Assembly (NCBI GenBank): GCA_036172665.1
Contig: CM069870.1
Coordinates: forward strand, 22,046,001-22,110,000
Length of the DNA: 64,000 nucleotides
Source of the DNA: Prosopocoilus inquinatus
Taxonomy: Eukaryota; Arthropoda; Insecta; Coleoptera; Lucanidae
Direction of reading: 5' to 3'
Part shown: positions 54,806 to 64,000 of the stretch, piece by piece
How positions within the stretch are numbered: position 1 is the stretch's first letter
Layout: every line of letters begins with the position of its first letter
Program-made: the position numbers and the translations under genes
Notes under the pieces: generated by a model
The model's input: only the letters and a program-made list of their open reading frames with translations
Databases searched by the model: none
What the model was told of the DNA's origin: nothing

Positions 54806-55457
54806 TTTTTTTTGCTTTCGACTGTACTTTTGCATCCCGGAGCAAATTTAAAACGGTAGTTTGGTTTGAGCCACTTACGTATAATAAATTTAGGGTAAGT
54901 TTAGGTAGAAGAAATTTTGTAAGCATTGTAAAACTGACAACAAATTTTCAATTTAGCTTTAAATACGCAAAACTAGACATATTAAACAAACATATTAAGT
55001 TATGGATCGATAAAACTATTCATTTTCTTTAGAAACTCTTAGTATTAGTTTTAATTCTGAAACTACAGTTCATTTTTTTAAATGCCTAAACCCTCAATTA
55101 TTAACTAATTTTAATATACAGGGTCTCCCACAACTGGCGTCTGAAACTGAAACAAAGTTTAGGCAAAAGTAAAACAAGCAACTAATCTGTATGATTCTTT
55201 TTGTGATGGTTCGGTTTCAATCAGTTGGGTTGAAACATTTCCAGGCCGAGAAAATTATTTCGCCGGTCATTTGTTTTTTCCTCGATTCTCTGAAACTGTA
55301 CAGAATTAAAAATATATGCTCTTTGAATTACCTACGTATTGTATTATAAAGAGTTGCGTTATTGTAACTTTGCATTTTTTATTAATAAAAATGTTGTTTA
55401 GCAACACTGTCGTAGCAGTCTTTTTTTTCATGCCTCTTTCTAGCCAAACTGCTGGTC
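54806..55457. other. Intergenic interval
   Basis: One isolated tatacagggtctcccac terminus occurs near 55,116 without a clear partner. No gene. Confidence 0.4.
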
Positions 55458-57540
55458 AGTTTAGGCAACTCAAATGACTTTGATGTATAAAACCGGGTTA
55501 ATTAAAGAAGCCCTTTGTTAATAATATATTGTAATGTTAAAGCTACGGCCCTTCACCAAATGTAACGAAAACGCATTTAATAATTAAAAAAAAGGCGCCT
55601 CCAGCTAATGTGACGTTAAATATTGGTAATCGAGTTTGTACCAAAAAGTAATACGTATTCTGCAGAGGTTGCGGGGCGTAGTCCGATTTAGCACAAAATG
55701 AAATAGATAAAGTACATTTATTGGAATTGCAAATATAACTTACATGATAAAGTGAAGAGGCGCTTTACTAGATGACATGAGTTCGTGTGCCATAACAAGG
55801 GTATTGTCGAATTCACTTATGACCAGAAAATCTAGCTAAGTATTTTGTTCCGTTTAGGCAACTCAAACGACTTTGATGTATAAAACAGAGTTAGTTGAAG
55901 AAACCTTTTGTTAATATACAGGGTGTTCCAACAGTGCGTTCTCGGGCTATATCTCGATAACTAGTGCAGCTACAAAAAAAGTTTCAGGACATTTTTGTTT
56001 TAAAATTTAGAGGTCTACGACATAAAATTATTTTCGCCTATACAGGGTGAATCAAAACAGCGGTATTGAATGCAACTTTTTTTATTTCAAATGGCACACC
56101 CTATATATGATATCCAATTTGAATTGCTTATAAAATTCTATATATTTTTTATGTACCATAATCTATGTCTAAATCTAACCGTTTTGAAGATATTTATCGT
56201 TTTATCCAAAAACTGACGATTGCAGCCATTATTTTATTTATTCATATTTTGTTTATTTTTAACTTTAGAGAAAAGATTTTCGGTACAGATGCAGTTGATA
56301 CTTTAACTTATTCTAAGCCACTATTAAAGGTATTTTTATCGTTACAGGGTGATCATGGTACTAACCAAAATATCGGAAATTTCAAAATGACATAAGTCAA
56401 TTTTCTTAAATAGCATGCCCTATATTTTTATATCCTAATTTGTTCGTCTAATACAGTACTTTCGTTTTTGTCTTGCATGTCTTATACCTATCTGCTATAT
56501 TTTTTAGAACCCTAGACCTGTATGAATTATTTGTTTTAAAAGGAGTAATTGTCTAAGGTGACCATGGAAAACAAACGAACCAGCTGACATTAATAATTAG
56601 TTTACCTGTTATCCACAGCCACCTTATACAATTATACGTTTTAAAAGAAATAACTGAAGTGGATATAAGGCCCTCGAAAAATATTGCAGATACATGCATA
56701 ACAAAAACGAAAGTACTGTATTAGACGAACAATTTAGGATATAAAAATATAGGGCATGCTATTTAAGAAATTTGACTTATGTCATTTTGAAATTTCTAAT
56801 ATTTTGCTTAGTACCATGATCACCTTGTAACTATAAAAATACATTTAATAATGGCTTAGAATAAGCTAAAGTACCAACTACATCTGTGTTTCCTCTGAAG
56901 TTAAAAATAAATAGAATAGGAATAAAGAAAATAATGGCTGCAAGCGACAGTTTTCAGATAAAATGTTAAATATCTTCAGAACGGTTAAAATTAGACATAG
57001 ATTATGGTACATAAAAAATGTGTAGAATTTTATGGGCAATTCAAATTTGATATCATGTATAGGGTGTGCTATTTGAAATAAAAAAGTTGCATTCAATACC
57101 GCTGTTTTGATTCACCCTGTATAGGTGAAAATAATTTTATGTCGTAGACCTTTAAATTTTAAAATAAAAATGTCTTGAAACTTTTTTTTTATATCTGCAG
57201 TAGTTATCGAGATATAACCCGAGAACGCACTGTTGGGACACCTGTATAATATATAAACGTAGCGAAAACGCATTTAATTAAAAAAAAGGCGCCTCCCGCG
57301 AACGTAACGTTTTCTTATCGGTAATCGAGTTTGCACTAAAAAGTAACGTACACTTTAGGGGTTGGGGGCGCAGTCAGATGTAATGCAACATAAAATACAT
57401 AAAAGTACATTTATTGGAATTGCAAGAATATAACTTACATGATAAACTGAAAAAATCTTTACCGGACGACAAGAGTTCGTGCACCGTGGCAGAGCTATTG
57501 TCGAACTCATTTATGATCAGAAAACCTAGCTAACTATTTT
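55458..57540. repeat. ~400-bp tandem duplication whose second copy is split by a foldback element
   Basis: Copy 1 (about 55,458-55,850) starts gtttaggcaactcaaatgac and contains gaaaacgcatttaat, ggcgcctcc, ggtaatcgagttt, tacatttattggaattgcaa and attgtcgaa. Copy 2 starts at 55,854 (gtttaggcaactcaaacgac), is broken at 55,914 and resumes at 57,249 with gaaaacgcatttaatt and the same series to about 57,540. No protein frame is evident. Confidence 0.85.
55915..57248. mobile_element. 1.33-kb near-perfect foldback (arms ~640 bp, loop ~50 bp), tatacagggtgttcc termini
   Basis: The left arm and right arm are inverted copies over almost their full length. Matching pairs include gcgttctcgggctatatctc / gagatataacccgagaacgc and gaatcaaaacagcggtattg / caataccgctgttttgattc. 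A second terminal motif, tatacagggtgaatc (56,040) / gattcaccctgtata (about 57,110), is nested inside both arms, so one element inserted into an arm before the arm was inverted and duplicated. Frames at 56,165-56,395 (+) and 56,878-57,096 (-) are the same arm read twice. Confidence 0.92.
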
Positions 57541-58017
57541 TTTTGAACTGATTGACCTAATTACTAGTCTACGTGAGCTTTGTATAAGGCGTTGGTCGTC
57601 ATTTTAGTTTACTGGCAGCTGTTATTATATAACCGATGTGCCAATGTAGGTCAAAATTTGCTTGCAGGAACCAAAAACCGATCTTACCTAATTATTTCTT
57701 CTGTTACAATATCTTCAAATATACCGTATGATAAAAAAAATAAAAACGCATATATAATTTGTAAAAGTATATTGTAATAAATTCATTATATGACACATTA
57801 TTCAAAGAACATGTATACATACCATAATAATGTAATAATAATAATAACAACTTACATCGAAAATTCTTTGGAAAAAACAAAACTTAAGTAATTAATATGC
57901 AATAAAAAATGGATATATACCGGTGAATAAAATGTATAAACCGTAATATAGTCAACAATCCATGAATTATTAGCAACTCGCTTACGTACTAGAACCTAAC
58001 TTAATATTCAGGTAGAA
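57541..58017. other. Intergenic interval between the convergent genes
   Basis: AT-rich; the frame at 57,580-57,777 has no recognisable domain. Nothing supported. Confidence 0.4.
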
Positions 58018-58224
58018 TCTATTTATTTATTTATTTATTTACTTATTTTCATACTCAACAACTCTGATCTGATAAGTATATCAATATGATACGATAGTAA
58101 CAGAATAAATTGCGCGTCACAACAAATCGTTTTTCGTTAACACAAACCGAATGTAATGTACTAAATAAAGGCACGATAGTTTTAGTATTTAGCCGACCGG
58201 GGCGACGAGCAGCCTGAACGAGAA
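58018..58224 (-). terminator. 3' untranslated region of the ninein-family gene
   Basis: Downstream of the stop on the minus strand, a (TTTA)6-like run at 58,018-58,041 on the + strand provides overlapping AATAAA signals about 185-205 bases after the stop codon. Confidence 0.5.
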
Positions 58225-58460
58225 CTAAACTGAATTTGTGGAATTACACTGGGTTAGTATGTGACACTTTTGTTCTAATCTTTGGACGTTAGCGACGAGG
58301 AAGGCGTTCTCGACGTACAGATCCTTGACGAGCAGGTCTGTCCTTGCCAACCTTTCGAATTGCTCCGAGCAAAACCGGTTCTGACGTTCCAGTTTCTCCT
58401 GAGTGCTCTTCAGTAATAACTGCAGTTCCGATTTTTCTAACCTCTGCTGCTGCCAATAAT
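58225..58460 (-). CDS. Bsg25D: Ninein-family gene, last exon
   Basis: On the minus strand the acceptor gtgtttgcag precedes ATTATTGG. Combined with the final C of the previous exon this gives codon CAT and the sequence HYWQQQRLEKSELQLLL, continuing the coiled coil without a break. It ends LEQKCHILTQCNSTNSV and a stop. The exon is 236 bases and the joined frame is exact. Confidence 0.92.
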
Positions 58461-61400
58461 CTGCAAACACAAAACACAAAAACTTGCCTTACAGTGGAAA
58501 GCAAAAAAAAAAAAAAAAACTAGTACACAATTACAGTCTCCTGTAATTTTCTTTCTCCAAAATGTTACTGTTTAAAAATGACTTCGAGGTGACTCTTGAA
58601 GGTTTTGAAAGCTGTCACATTTGACACGTTTAGAGAGGCGTACTGCCAGGCACGTTAAGATATATTTTTTTTTAGTTCAGCGCCGTCTAACTGATGAAAT
58701 GTAAAAAGATATTTAATTCCCAACTCATTCAGAATCCAAGAAGGCTACATGTGTTTTACCGATTTTGTGATAAAACAACATACAAACAGAAAAAAAGTAA
58801 TTTTTTTGCAATTATTTTTCATTTGTATCCGCTTGATGTTTGCTCTGTTTTTCATATTTCAATTTTTTTATAAATTCATTAACGTTCAAAACTGTTTAAA
58901 AGTGACTTCGAGGTGACTCTTGAAGGTTTTGAAAGCTGTCACATTTGACAAGTTTAGAGAGGCGTACAGCCAGGAACGTTAAGATAAAGCACGTTCCAGT
59001 TGGAACTTTCATTTTCTGCAACCACAACCAATCAAGACTTTCAAAGAAATAATAAACTCTTTCTAGAGAAACGAAATCTACTTCATTTTTTTGTTTTCTT
59101 TAATTAATTTTGTTTTTGTGTTTAAGGCCAGATCTTTCCATCCTCAATAAACTAATCTGCCAAATAATATCCTTGGAAACGGAATGGAAAGATCGGATCT
59201 AATATAGAAATTAAAATACCATCTGTTTTTTTTTATTTGTATACTTAGCAACTGTGTATTCAATTTGAGATTTAGGCCGCGAAAAATCGCCATTTCTTCG
59301 ATAATTCCAAATTTTGCTTTGGTTTTCCTTTCGACAATGCCAGTCATTTTTTTTCCAAAAGTATTTATCTACCTTATCTGCTTCCACGATCCCATCCCTG
59401 CCACCAAATTGTAACGGACTCAATTTAATGATGGAATTGTCTTTTTATTTCCTTCTTTCTGACTCTTTTAATAAATTTTTGTCGAACCTTATAAACATCC
59501 AAGTGGCAATTCCTTTGCTTCAAGGTTTCCAGTTTGAGATTTATTAATTATTTATTATTTTCAAATATTGCTTTCAATAATGCCAGTCAGCTTCTTTTGT
59601 TTTTCGTAAGTATTCATCTACCTTATCTACCTTCAGGATCCCACCGCTGCCACCTAATTGTAACGGATTTGGTTTAATGAAGGTATTCCTTCTCTCTCAC
59701 TCTTTTAACAACTTTTAGGGGAACCACATGAGGACCAATTGACGATTGCGGGTTCAAATTTAGGTATTCGCGATCCCACCGCTGCCACCAAATTGTAACG
59801 GACTCGATTTAATGAAGGAACAGTCTATTTATTTCCTTCTTTCTCACTCTTTTAAATGAATTTTTGTCATATCTTATAAAACCCAAGTGGTAATTCTTCG
59901 TTTGAAAGTCTCCAAATCCAAATTTCGCTTTTGTTTTCCTTTCGGCAATGCCAGTCAGTTGTTTTTTTAATTTTTCGTAAGTATTTATCCACCTTCATGA
60001 CCCCACCGCTGCCACCAAATTGTCTATCTATTTCGTTCTTCTTCTTTTCAAGTGGCAATTCCTTTATTTGAAGGTTTCCGGCTTGCGGTTTAGGCCGCCA
60101 AAAATCGCCATTTCCTTCAACAGTCCCAAATTGTGCTTTTGTTTTCCTTTCAACAATGCCGGTCAGCTTCTTTTGTTTTTCATAAGTATTCATCTACCTT
60201 ATTTACCTTCAGGATCCCACCGCTGCCACCAAATTGTAACGGATTTGGTTTAATGAAGGTATTCCTTCTCTCTCACTCTTTTAACAAGTTTTAGGGGAAC
60301 CACATGAGGACCAATTGACGATTGCGGGTTCAAATTTAGGTATTCAGAAATCACAAATTTTTATATCTTTGCTTTCCGATCCTCAAAGATCCCACCGCTG
60401 TCACCAAACTGTGACGGTCAGGAATGACGCCTCTTCTTCTCTTTTTGTAATTTTCTTGTTTTATAAGTTCGGTATTTTTTTTTTTTTTTTTTGAATTAAA
60501 ACCAAATGCTGTTTTCTAAAAGAATGTATTCAAAGAACTTGTAAAATTAGAAAAAAATAAATAATTTAGAAAAAAAAGGTCTTCAAATTCAAACAGTATC
60601 AAAACGATGGCTCCAAATTTTTCATTTAAATTTAATAATATAATTCATACATATATGTCAGTAGTAAACTCAAACAGTTACGATAAGTTTGGAGTTATTT
60701 TGAATAAAGTACAATAAAAATATATTTATTATAAACAATAAATTAACTTTCGTAATTTCTAATTTTAGGGGAGGCTTTTTATTTAGAGGTTTTATCGTTA
60801 ACAACTGTACGTCCGTACTGCGCGTTCCAGTATTTAAAGAGATTATGACGTGCTTTTTTTTGAGAGAGGAAAGAAACTTCTTACCTTAATCTGATCTGTT
60901 AGGATCAAGGTTCATCAATAAAAAAAAATAGACATAAATATAAGAAAATGAGAATCATGACATTGTGCGAATAATATCACTTCTGTCGATGTGACTCGTG
61001 TGATACACATTTTTTTCTTCATCCCACCGCTGCCACCAAATTATTACAAGTGCTTTTATCCCTTAGGGCGCTCTGCCTTTGCAGGAATTCGTTTCCCGCT
61101 GTTGCTCAACCTACGTATTAATATTAAAAATGTTTCCATTCAATTTTTTACGGTTAATGCTTTCAATTCACGTCGCGAAAAGGTCGTTTCCTAAATTTTA
61201 TAATCGCAATAAACATTCCCTCACTGCTCGCCGCAATGTAGTGTGGTGGTGATAACAAGTTCCTGAATCGGGATCCTTACGTGCTCGGAACAATTTTCCA
61301 GTGAATTATGTCGGCCGGAAAAGAACTAAAGGAGACGATTTCGTGTGTGAGACACCCGAGATTCACTTATATGAATCGATATCCTCAAGTGCCTGCAAGC

Positions 61401-63591
61401 TGTACCGCTTCCATTTTACGTCGATGTTGCCATTTTATATAATAATGAAATCGTCTATTCTCTGCCCCATATCCCCTTTTAGTTTTTCTTTTTTTCCGAT
61501 TTCCCATCGCGTTATACAGGATTTTACCGGACTTCAGTCACTTAGTCGACAGAGCACAGGAAATTGATTGTCACAGAGAAATAAAATTAAAGAAGTACAG
61601 AAGTCTAAAATTATTAATAAATTAAAATAATATTCAATCTATTTTTTTTTTAGTTCAGCGCCGTCTAACTGATGAAATGTAAAAAGAGATTTAATTCTCA
61701 ACTCATCCAGAATCCAAGAAGGCTACATGTGTTTTACCGATTTTGTGATAAAACAACATACAAAAAGAAAAAAAGTAATTTTTTTGCAATTATTTTTCAT
61801 TTGTATTCGCTTCATGTTTGCTCTGTTTTTCATATTTCAATTTTTTTATAAATTCATTAACGTTCGAAACTGTTTAAAAGTGACTTCGAGGTGACTCTTG
61901 AAGTTTTGAAAGCTGTCACATTTGACAAGTTTAGAGAGGCGTACAGCCAGGCACGTTAAGATAAAGCACGTTCCAGTTGGAACTTGCATTTTCTGCTACC
62001 ACAAACAATCAAGACTTTCAAAGAAATAATAAACTGTTTCTAGAGAAACGAAATCTACTTCAATTTTTTTGTTTTCTGTGTATACTTTTAGAAAAAAGAA
62101 AAAAACATGCCAATGCATTGGTTTACATTTACAGCAATCCGAAGGCAATCCTAACTGCATATATACAATGCGTTAGCATTTTTTTTTCCTTTTTATAAAA
62201 GTATACACAGTTGCTATGTATACAAATTATAGATAAGATCGTATTAAATAAAAAGACTTACGTTGCAGTACTTGTTCAGCATGGTAATGTTGTTGCTTCA
62301 GCACCAACTGCAGATGGCGGCACCTCTGCTCCAGATGATGCAACTTCGCGTTCAAACTGTGTATTGTACTAACAGGCACCGTAATAGCATCTCCCTGATT
62401 ATTCAAGCCGCTCAAGTTATTTTGTGCGTTTTCGTTGTTGTTGCTATTGTTGTTATTGTTTTTCTTGTATAGTCTCTGACCGGCCGAGTTTCGCTCGTGC
62501 TTCCTCGTGCGCTTAGGCCTCATCGGAATCGTATTCTTTTGCGCTCCACCACTGCAAGTCGCCTCCGTCGGTATACAAGGTAGGTCATACAAGGACAAGG
62601 ATTGTTTCAGGTCGTTTTGTGGTGGTGATGATGATGATGACGGTTGGAATGATATGGTGACGGGTAGGGATAGTGTAGCGTTCGGTTCTTCCAAAGAATT
62701 TTGTGCGTCAGCTGATATTACATTATCAATTAACGTAACTTCCTTGTTCCATAATAGATTAGTATCATCTAAAGAACTGTGTTCGGAAACGTTCGGAACC
62801 GTCAAGGTAAACGCCATCGTATCGGAAGGGAATAGGTTAGTCGATTCGATCACGTGATTGGATAGATTGGGTCTTTTGTTTTTCATGTAATCAAACGAGA
62901 CCATTTCGAAATAGTCAGTTTGAACGGAGATTTCCGTCGTTCGTCTCGCTTTAAGCGTCAATTCTTCCAGTTGTTCTTTCAAATCGAGGATCTCGCGGTC
63001 TTTCTCGTCCATTTGGAACTCGGCGAGCTCCTTGTAGTCTTCGAATTCGTGCTCCAAATCTGTGAACTGCTCTTCTAATTTGCATTTTTCTTCAATCGGT
63101 GGGAGTCGTCTGTCTTTCCTGACGAACTCTTCGTCAAACTCGGAAATCTTCTGCATCAGTTGACCTAGGTGCTCGCTGTACTGGTTCTGCTCCTGTTCGA
63201 AGACCTTTCTCTCTTCTTCCAAGGTCGAAGCCCAATACTTCTCGCACTTTTCGTATTCGCTCTCTAGCATTTCCAGGCAGTTCTTCAGTTCGTCGCATTC
63301 TGAACTCAGCGCTTTGTTTAAAGCGGCGTACTCTCCTAGTTTCTGTTGGATTCCGTGTTCGTTATTATCGTCGTCGGTTTCCGTGTTCGCGTCGTTCGTT
63401 TCTTTCCGTTTTGTTTCGTCGTCGATTTTCTCGATGAGTCGATTTAGTTTGTCGTTAATGTTCCTTATGACGTCGCAGTTGTGATTCGTGACCAATAACT
63501 TGCCAACGTTCGCCTTCACTTCACTTAAAATGTTCTTTATATCTGAGGGTTTCGTCGTCGTTTGTTTTAGCGTCAACGCTGTCTCACCTTC
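58225..63591 (-). CDS. Bsg25D: Ninein-family centrosomal coiled-coil protein, C-terminal part (5' end outside the window)
   Basis: Two exons, 62,262-63,591 and 58,225-58,460, encode the last 521 residues. In the larger exon, residues about 60-215 form long coiled coils. They contain ECDELKNCLEMLESEYE, EKYWASTLEEERKVFEQEQ and RLPPIEEKCKLEEQFTDLE, which match the ninein hallmark (W-x-x-x-L-E-E-E-R..., R-L-x-P-I-E-E-K-x-x-L-E-x-Q). A disordered Ser/Pro- and Asn-rich part follows, then a final coiled coil (HHLEQRCRHLQLVLKQQHYH, LEKSELQLLLKSTQEKLERQ). Ninein proteins anchor microtubules at centrosomes; Drosophila Bsg25D is the fly member. N-terminal exons (EF-hand-like region expected) must lie above 64,000. 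Family assignment is firm; strict orthology to Bsg25D is inferred. Confidence 0.88.
58526..59100. repeat. Direct repeat copy I in the ninein intron (with internal duplication)
   Basis: Sequence 58,668-59,100 (agttcagcgccgtctaactg, ccaagaaggctacatgtgtt, ttgctctgtttttcatattt, tcaagactttcaaagaaat) is repeated with few differences at 61,641-62,078. The segment tgacttcgaggtgactcttg, with gctgtcacatttgaca, occurs a third time at 58,579-58,664. The left edge (aattacagtctcctgtaatt) matches the MITE terminus at 54,610. Confidence 0.88.
59388..61037 (-). mobile_element. Cluster of seven LTR-retrotransposon primer-binding-site motifs (tRNA-Leu type)
   Basis: The + strand has gatcccaccgctgccacca, or close variants, at 59,388, 59,637, 59,772, 59,999, 60,213, 60,388 and about 61,020. 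Most copies are followed by aattgtaacgga. Read on the minus strand this is ..ccgttaca-att-TGGTGGCAGCGGTGGGAT.., meaning an LTR 3' end followed by a primer-binding site. The motif equals the 3' end of tRNA-Leu(AAG) including CCA. Between motifs, LTR-like (cttctctctcactcttttaa, ggaaccacatgaggacc) and leader-like (cttttgttttcctttc, gtaagtattcatctacctta) segments repeat. No gag or pol coding remains. It looks like a stack of LTR/leader fragments. Confidence 0.72.
61641..62078. repeat. Direct repeat copy II in the ninein intron
   Basis: This matches 58,668-59,100 over about 430 bp in the same orientation. The two copies bracket the primer-binding-site cluster but are not adjacent to a primer-binding site, so they are not evidently its LTRs. 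Confidence 0.88.
62262..63591 (-). CDS. Bsg25D: Ninein-family gene, penultimate exon (1,330 bp)
   Basis: On the minus strand the acceptor cactgtag precedes GAAGGTGAG (EGETALTLKQ..) in phase 0. The donor gtaagtc follows ..GAACAAGTACTGCAAC, leaving phase 1. It carries the main coiled coils, the PIEEK motif and the Asn-rich tract (KKNNNNNSNNNENAQNN). The frame has no ATG near its start, which fits an internal exon. The plus-strand frames at 62,263-62,857 are shadows. Confidence 0.93.
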
Positions 63592-64000
63592 CTACAGTGA
63601 AATTACACGAGAAATAAATTTTTATGATTAGTGATTTAGCTACCACTATAATTTTAACCAGGATGTTATAAATTTCAATTAGAAATATTATTTTTATAGA
63701 TCAAGCATTGGATAACTCTGTATATTACATGCATACTTCATACATTTTTTGTTTTTGGTAATTCATGCAAGTATAATTTTTGTAAATAGGATTGAAATTT
63801 ATTAAACACCCTGGGACGAGAAAACTTGCTGTAATTTTTGGCTTCGAAAGAAATATTTTATTTATTAAATTTAGTTACAAATCAGCTTCTCCATAAAAAC
63901 AAAGGTCTAATTAAAGAAAAAAAAACACATTTAGTCAAAACTTTATTAAACTCTCTGAAGACAATACAACATTAACGTGATGAATATTTTAATGCAATTA
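63592..64000. other. Intron of the ninein-family gene, running out of the window
   Basis: AT-rich, without a further exon that I can recognise on the minus strand. Confidence 0.5.

Noticed and set aside
58668..62078. The two 430-bp direct repeats as LTRs of one retrotransposon
   Set aside because: No primer-binding site or polypurine tract adjoins them, and the primer-binding motifs adjoin a different tgtaacgg sequence.
62263..62857. Plus-strand frames opposite the ninein exon
   Set aside because: They are shadows of the coding strand, which carries clear ninein motifs.

Overview
This window is insect nuclear DNA. It is AT-rich, contains spliced genes with GT-AG introns of several kilobases, and is crowded with small non-autonomous transposons, foldback elements and satellite-like arrays. 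No bacterial, organellar or viral gene set is present. A holometabolous insect is most likely and a beetle is a reasonable guess, but the species cannot be read from the sequence.

Two host genes can be supported. The first lies on the + strand from 24,811 to 52,076. It has nine coding exons whose splice phases agree exactly and encode a 551-residue type I membrane protein: signal peptide, MANSC domain, Thr-rich linker, one LDL-receptor class A repeat, a long Pro/Gln/Asn-rich stalk, one transmembrane helix and a 29-residue tail. It resembles the MANSC/LDLa receptors of the LRP11 type. The second, on the - strand, is the 3' end of a ninein-family centrosomal coiled-coil gene (Drosophila Bsg25D type). 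Two exons are in view (62,262-63,591 and 58,225-58,460) and the 5' part lies beyond position 64,000. The two genes are convergent, with about 6 kb of transposon-rich DNA between their stop codons.

Layout. 1-4,133: an AT-rich start, then a ~347-bp satellite with a 693-bp dimeric higher-order period. 5,119-8,533: a large transposon holding a ~750-bp-arm foldback. 10,702-13,080: nested transposons. 13,884-17,885: several MITEs. 20,700-24,210: a ~140-bp-unit tandem array with a hAT-like insertion. 24,811-52,076: the receptor gene, whose introns hold at least fifteen foldback elements, MITEs and repeat blocks, a decayed mariner transposase, a non-LTR retrotransposon tail, an antisense orphan open frame and hammerhead-ribozyme-like motifs. 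52,288-57,540: intergenic transposons, including a duplication interrupted by a foldback. 58,225-64,000: the ninein gene, with seven tRNA-Leu-type primer-binding-site motifs in its intron.

The two genes show no obvious functional link: one is a cell-surface or secretory-pathway receptor, the other a centrosomal scaffold. I found no complete new multigene system. The most notable items are the hammerhead-like motif at 40,679-40,727, the higher-order satellite, the primer-binding-site cluster and the unidentified antisense frame at 39,624-39,945.
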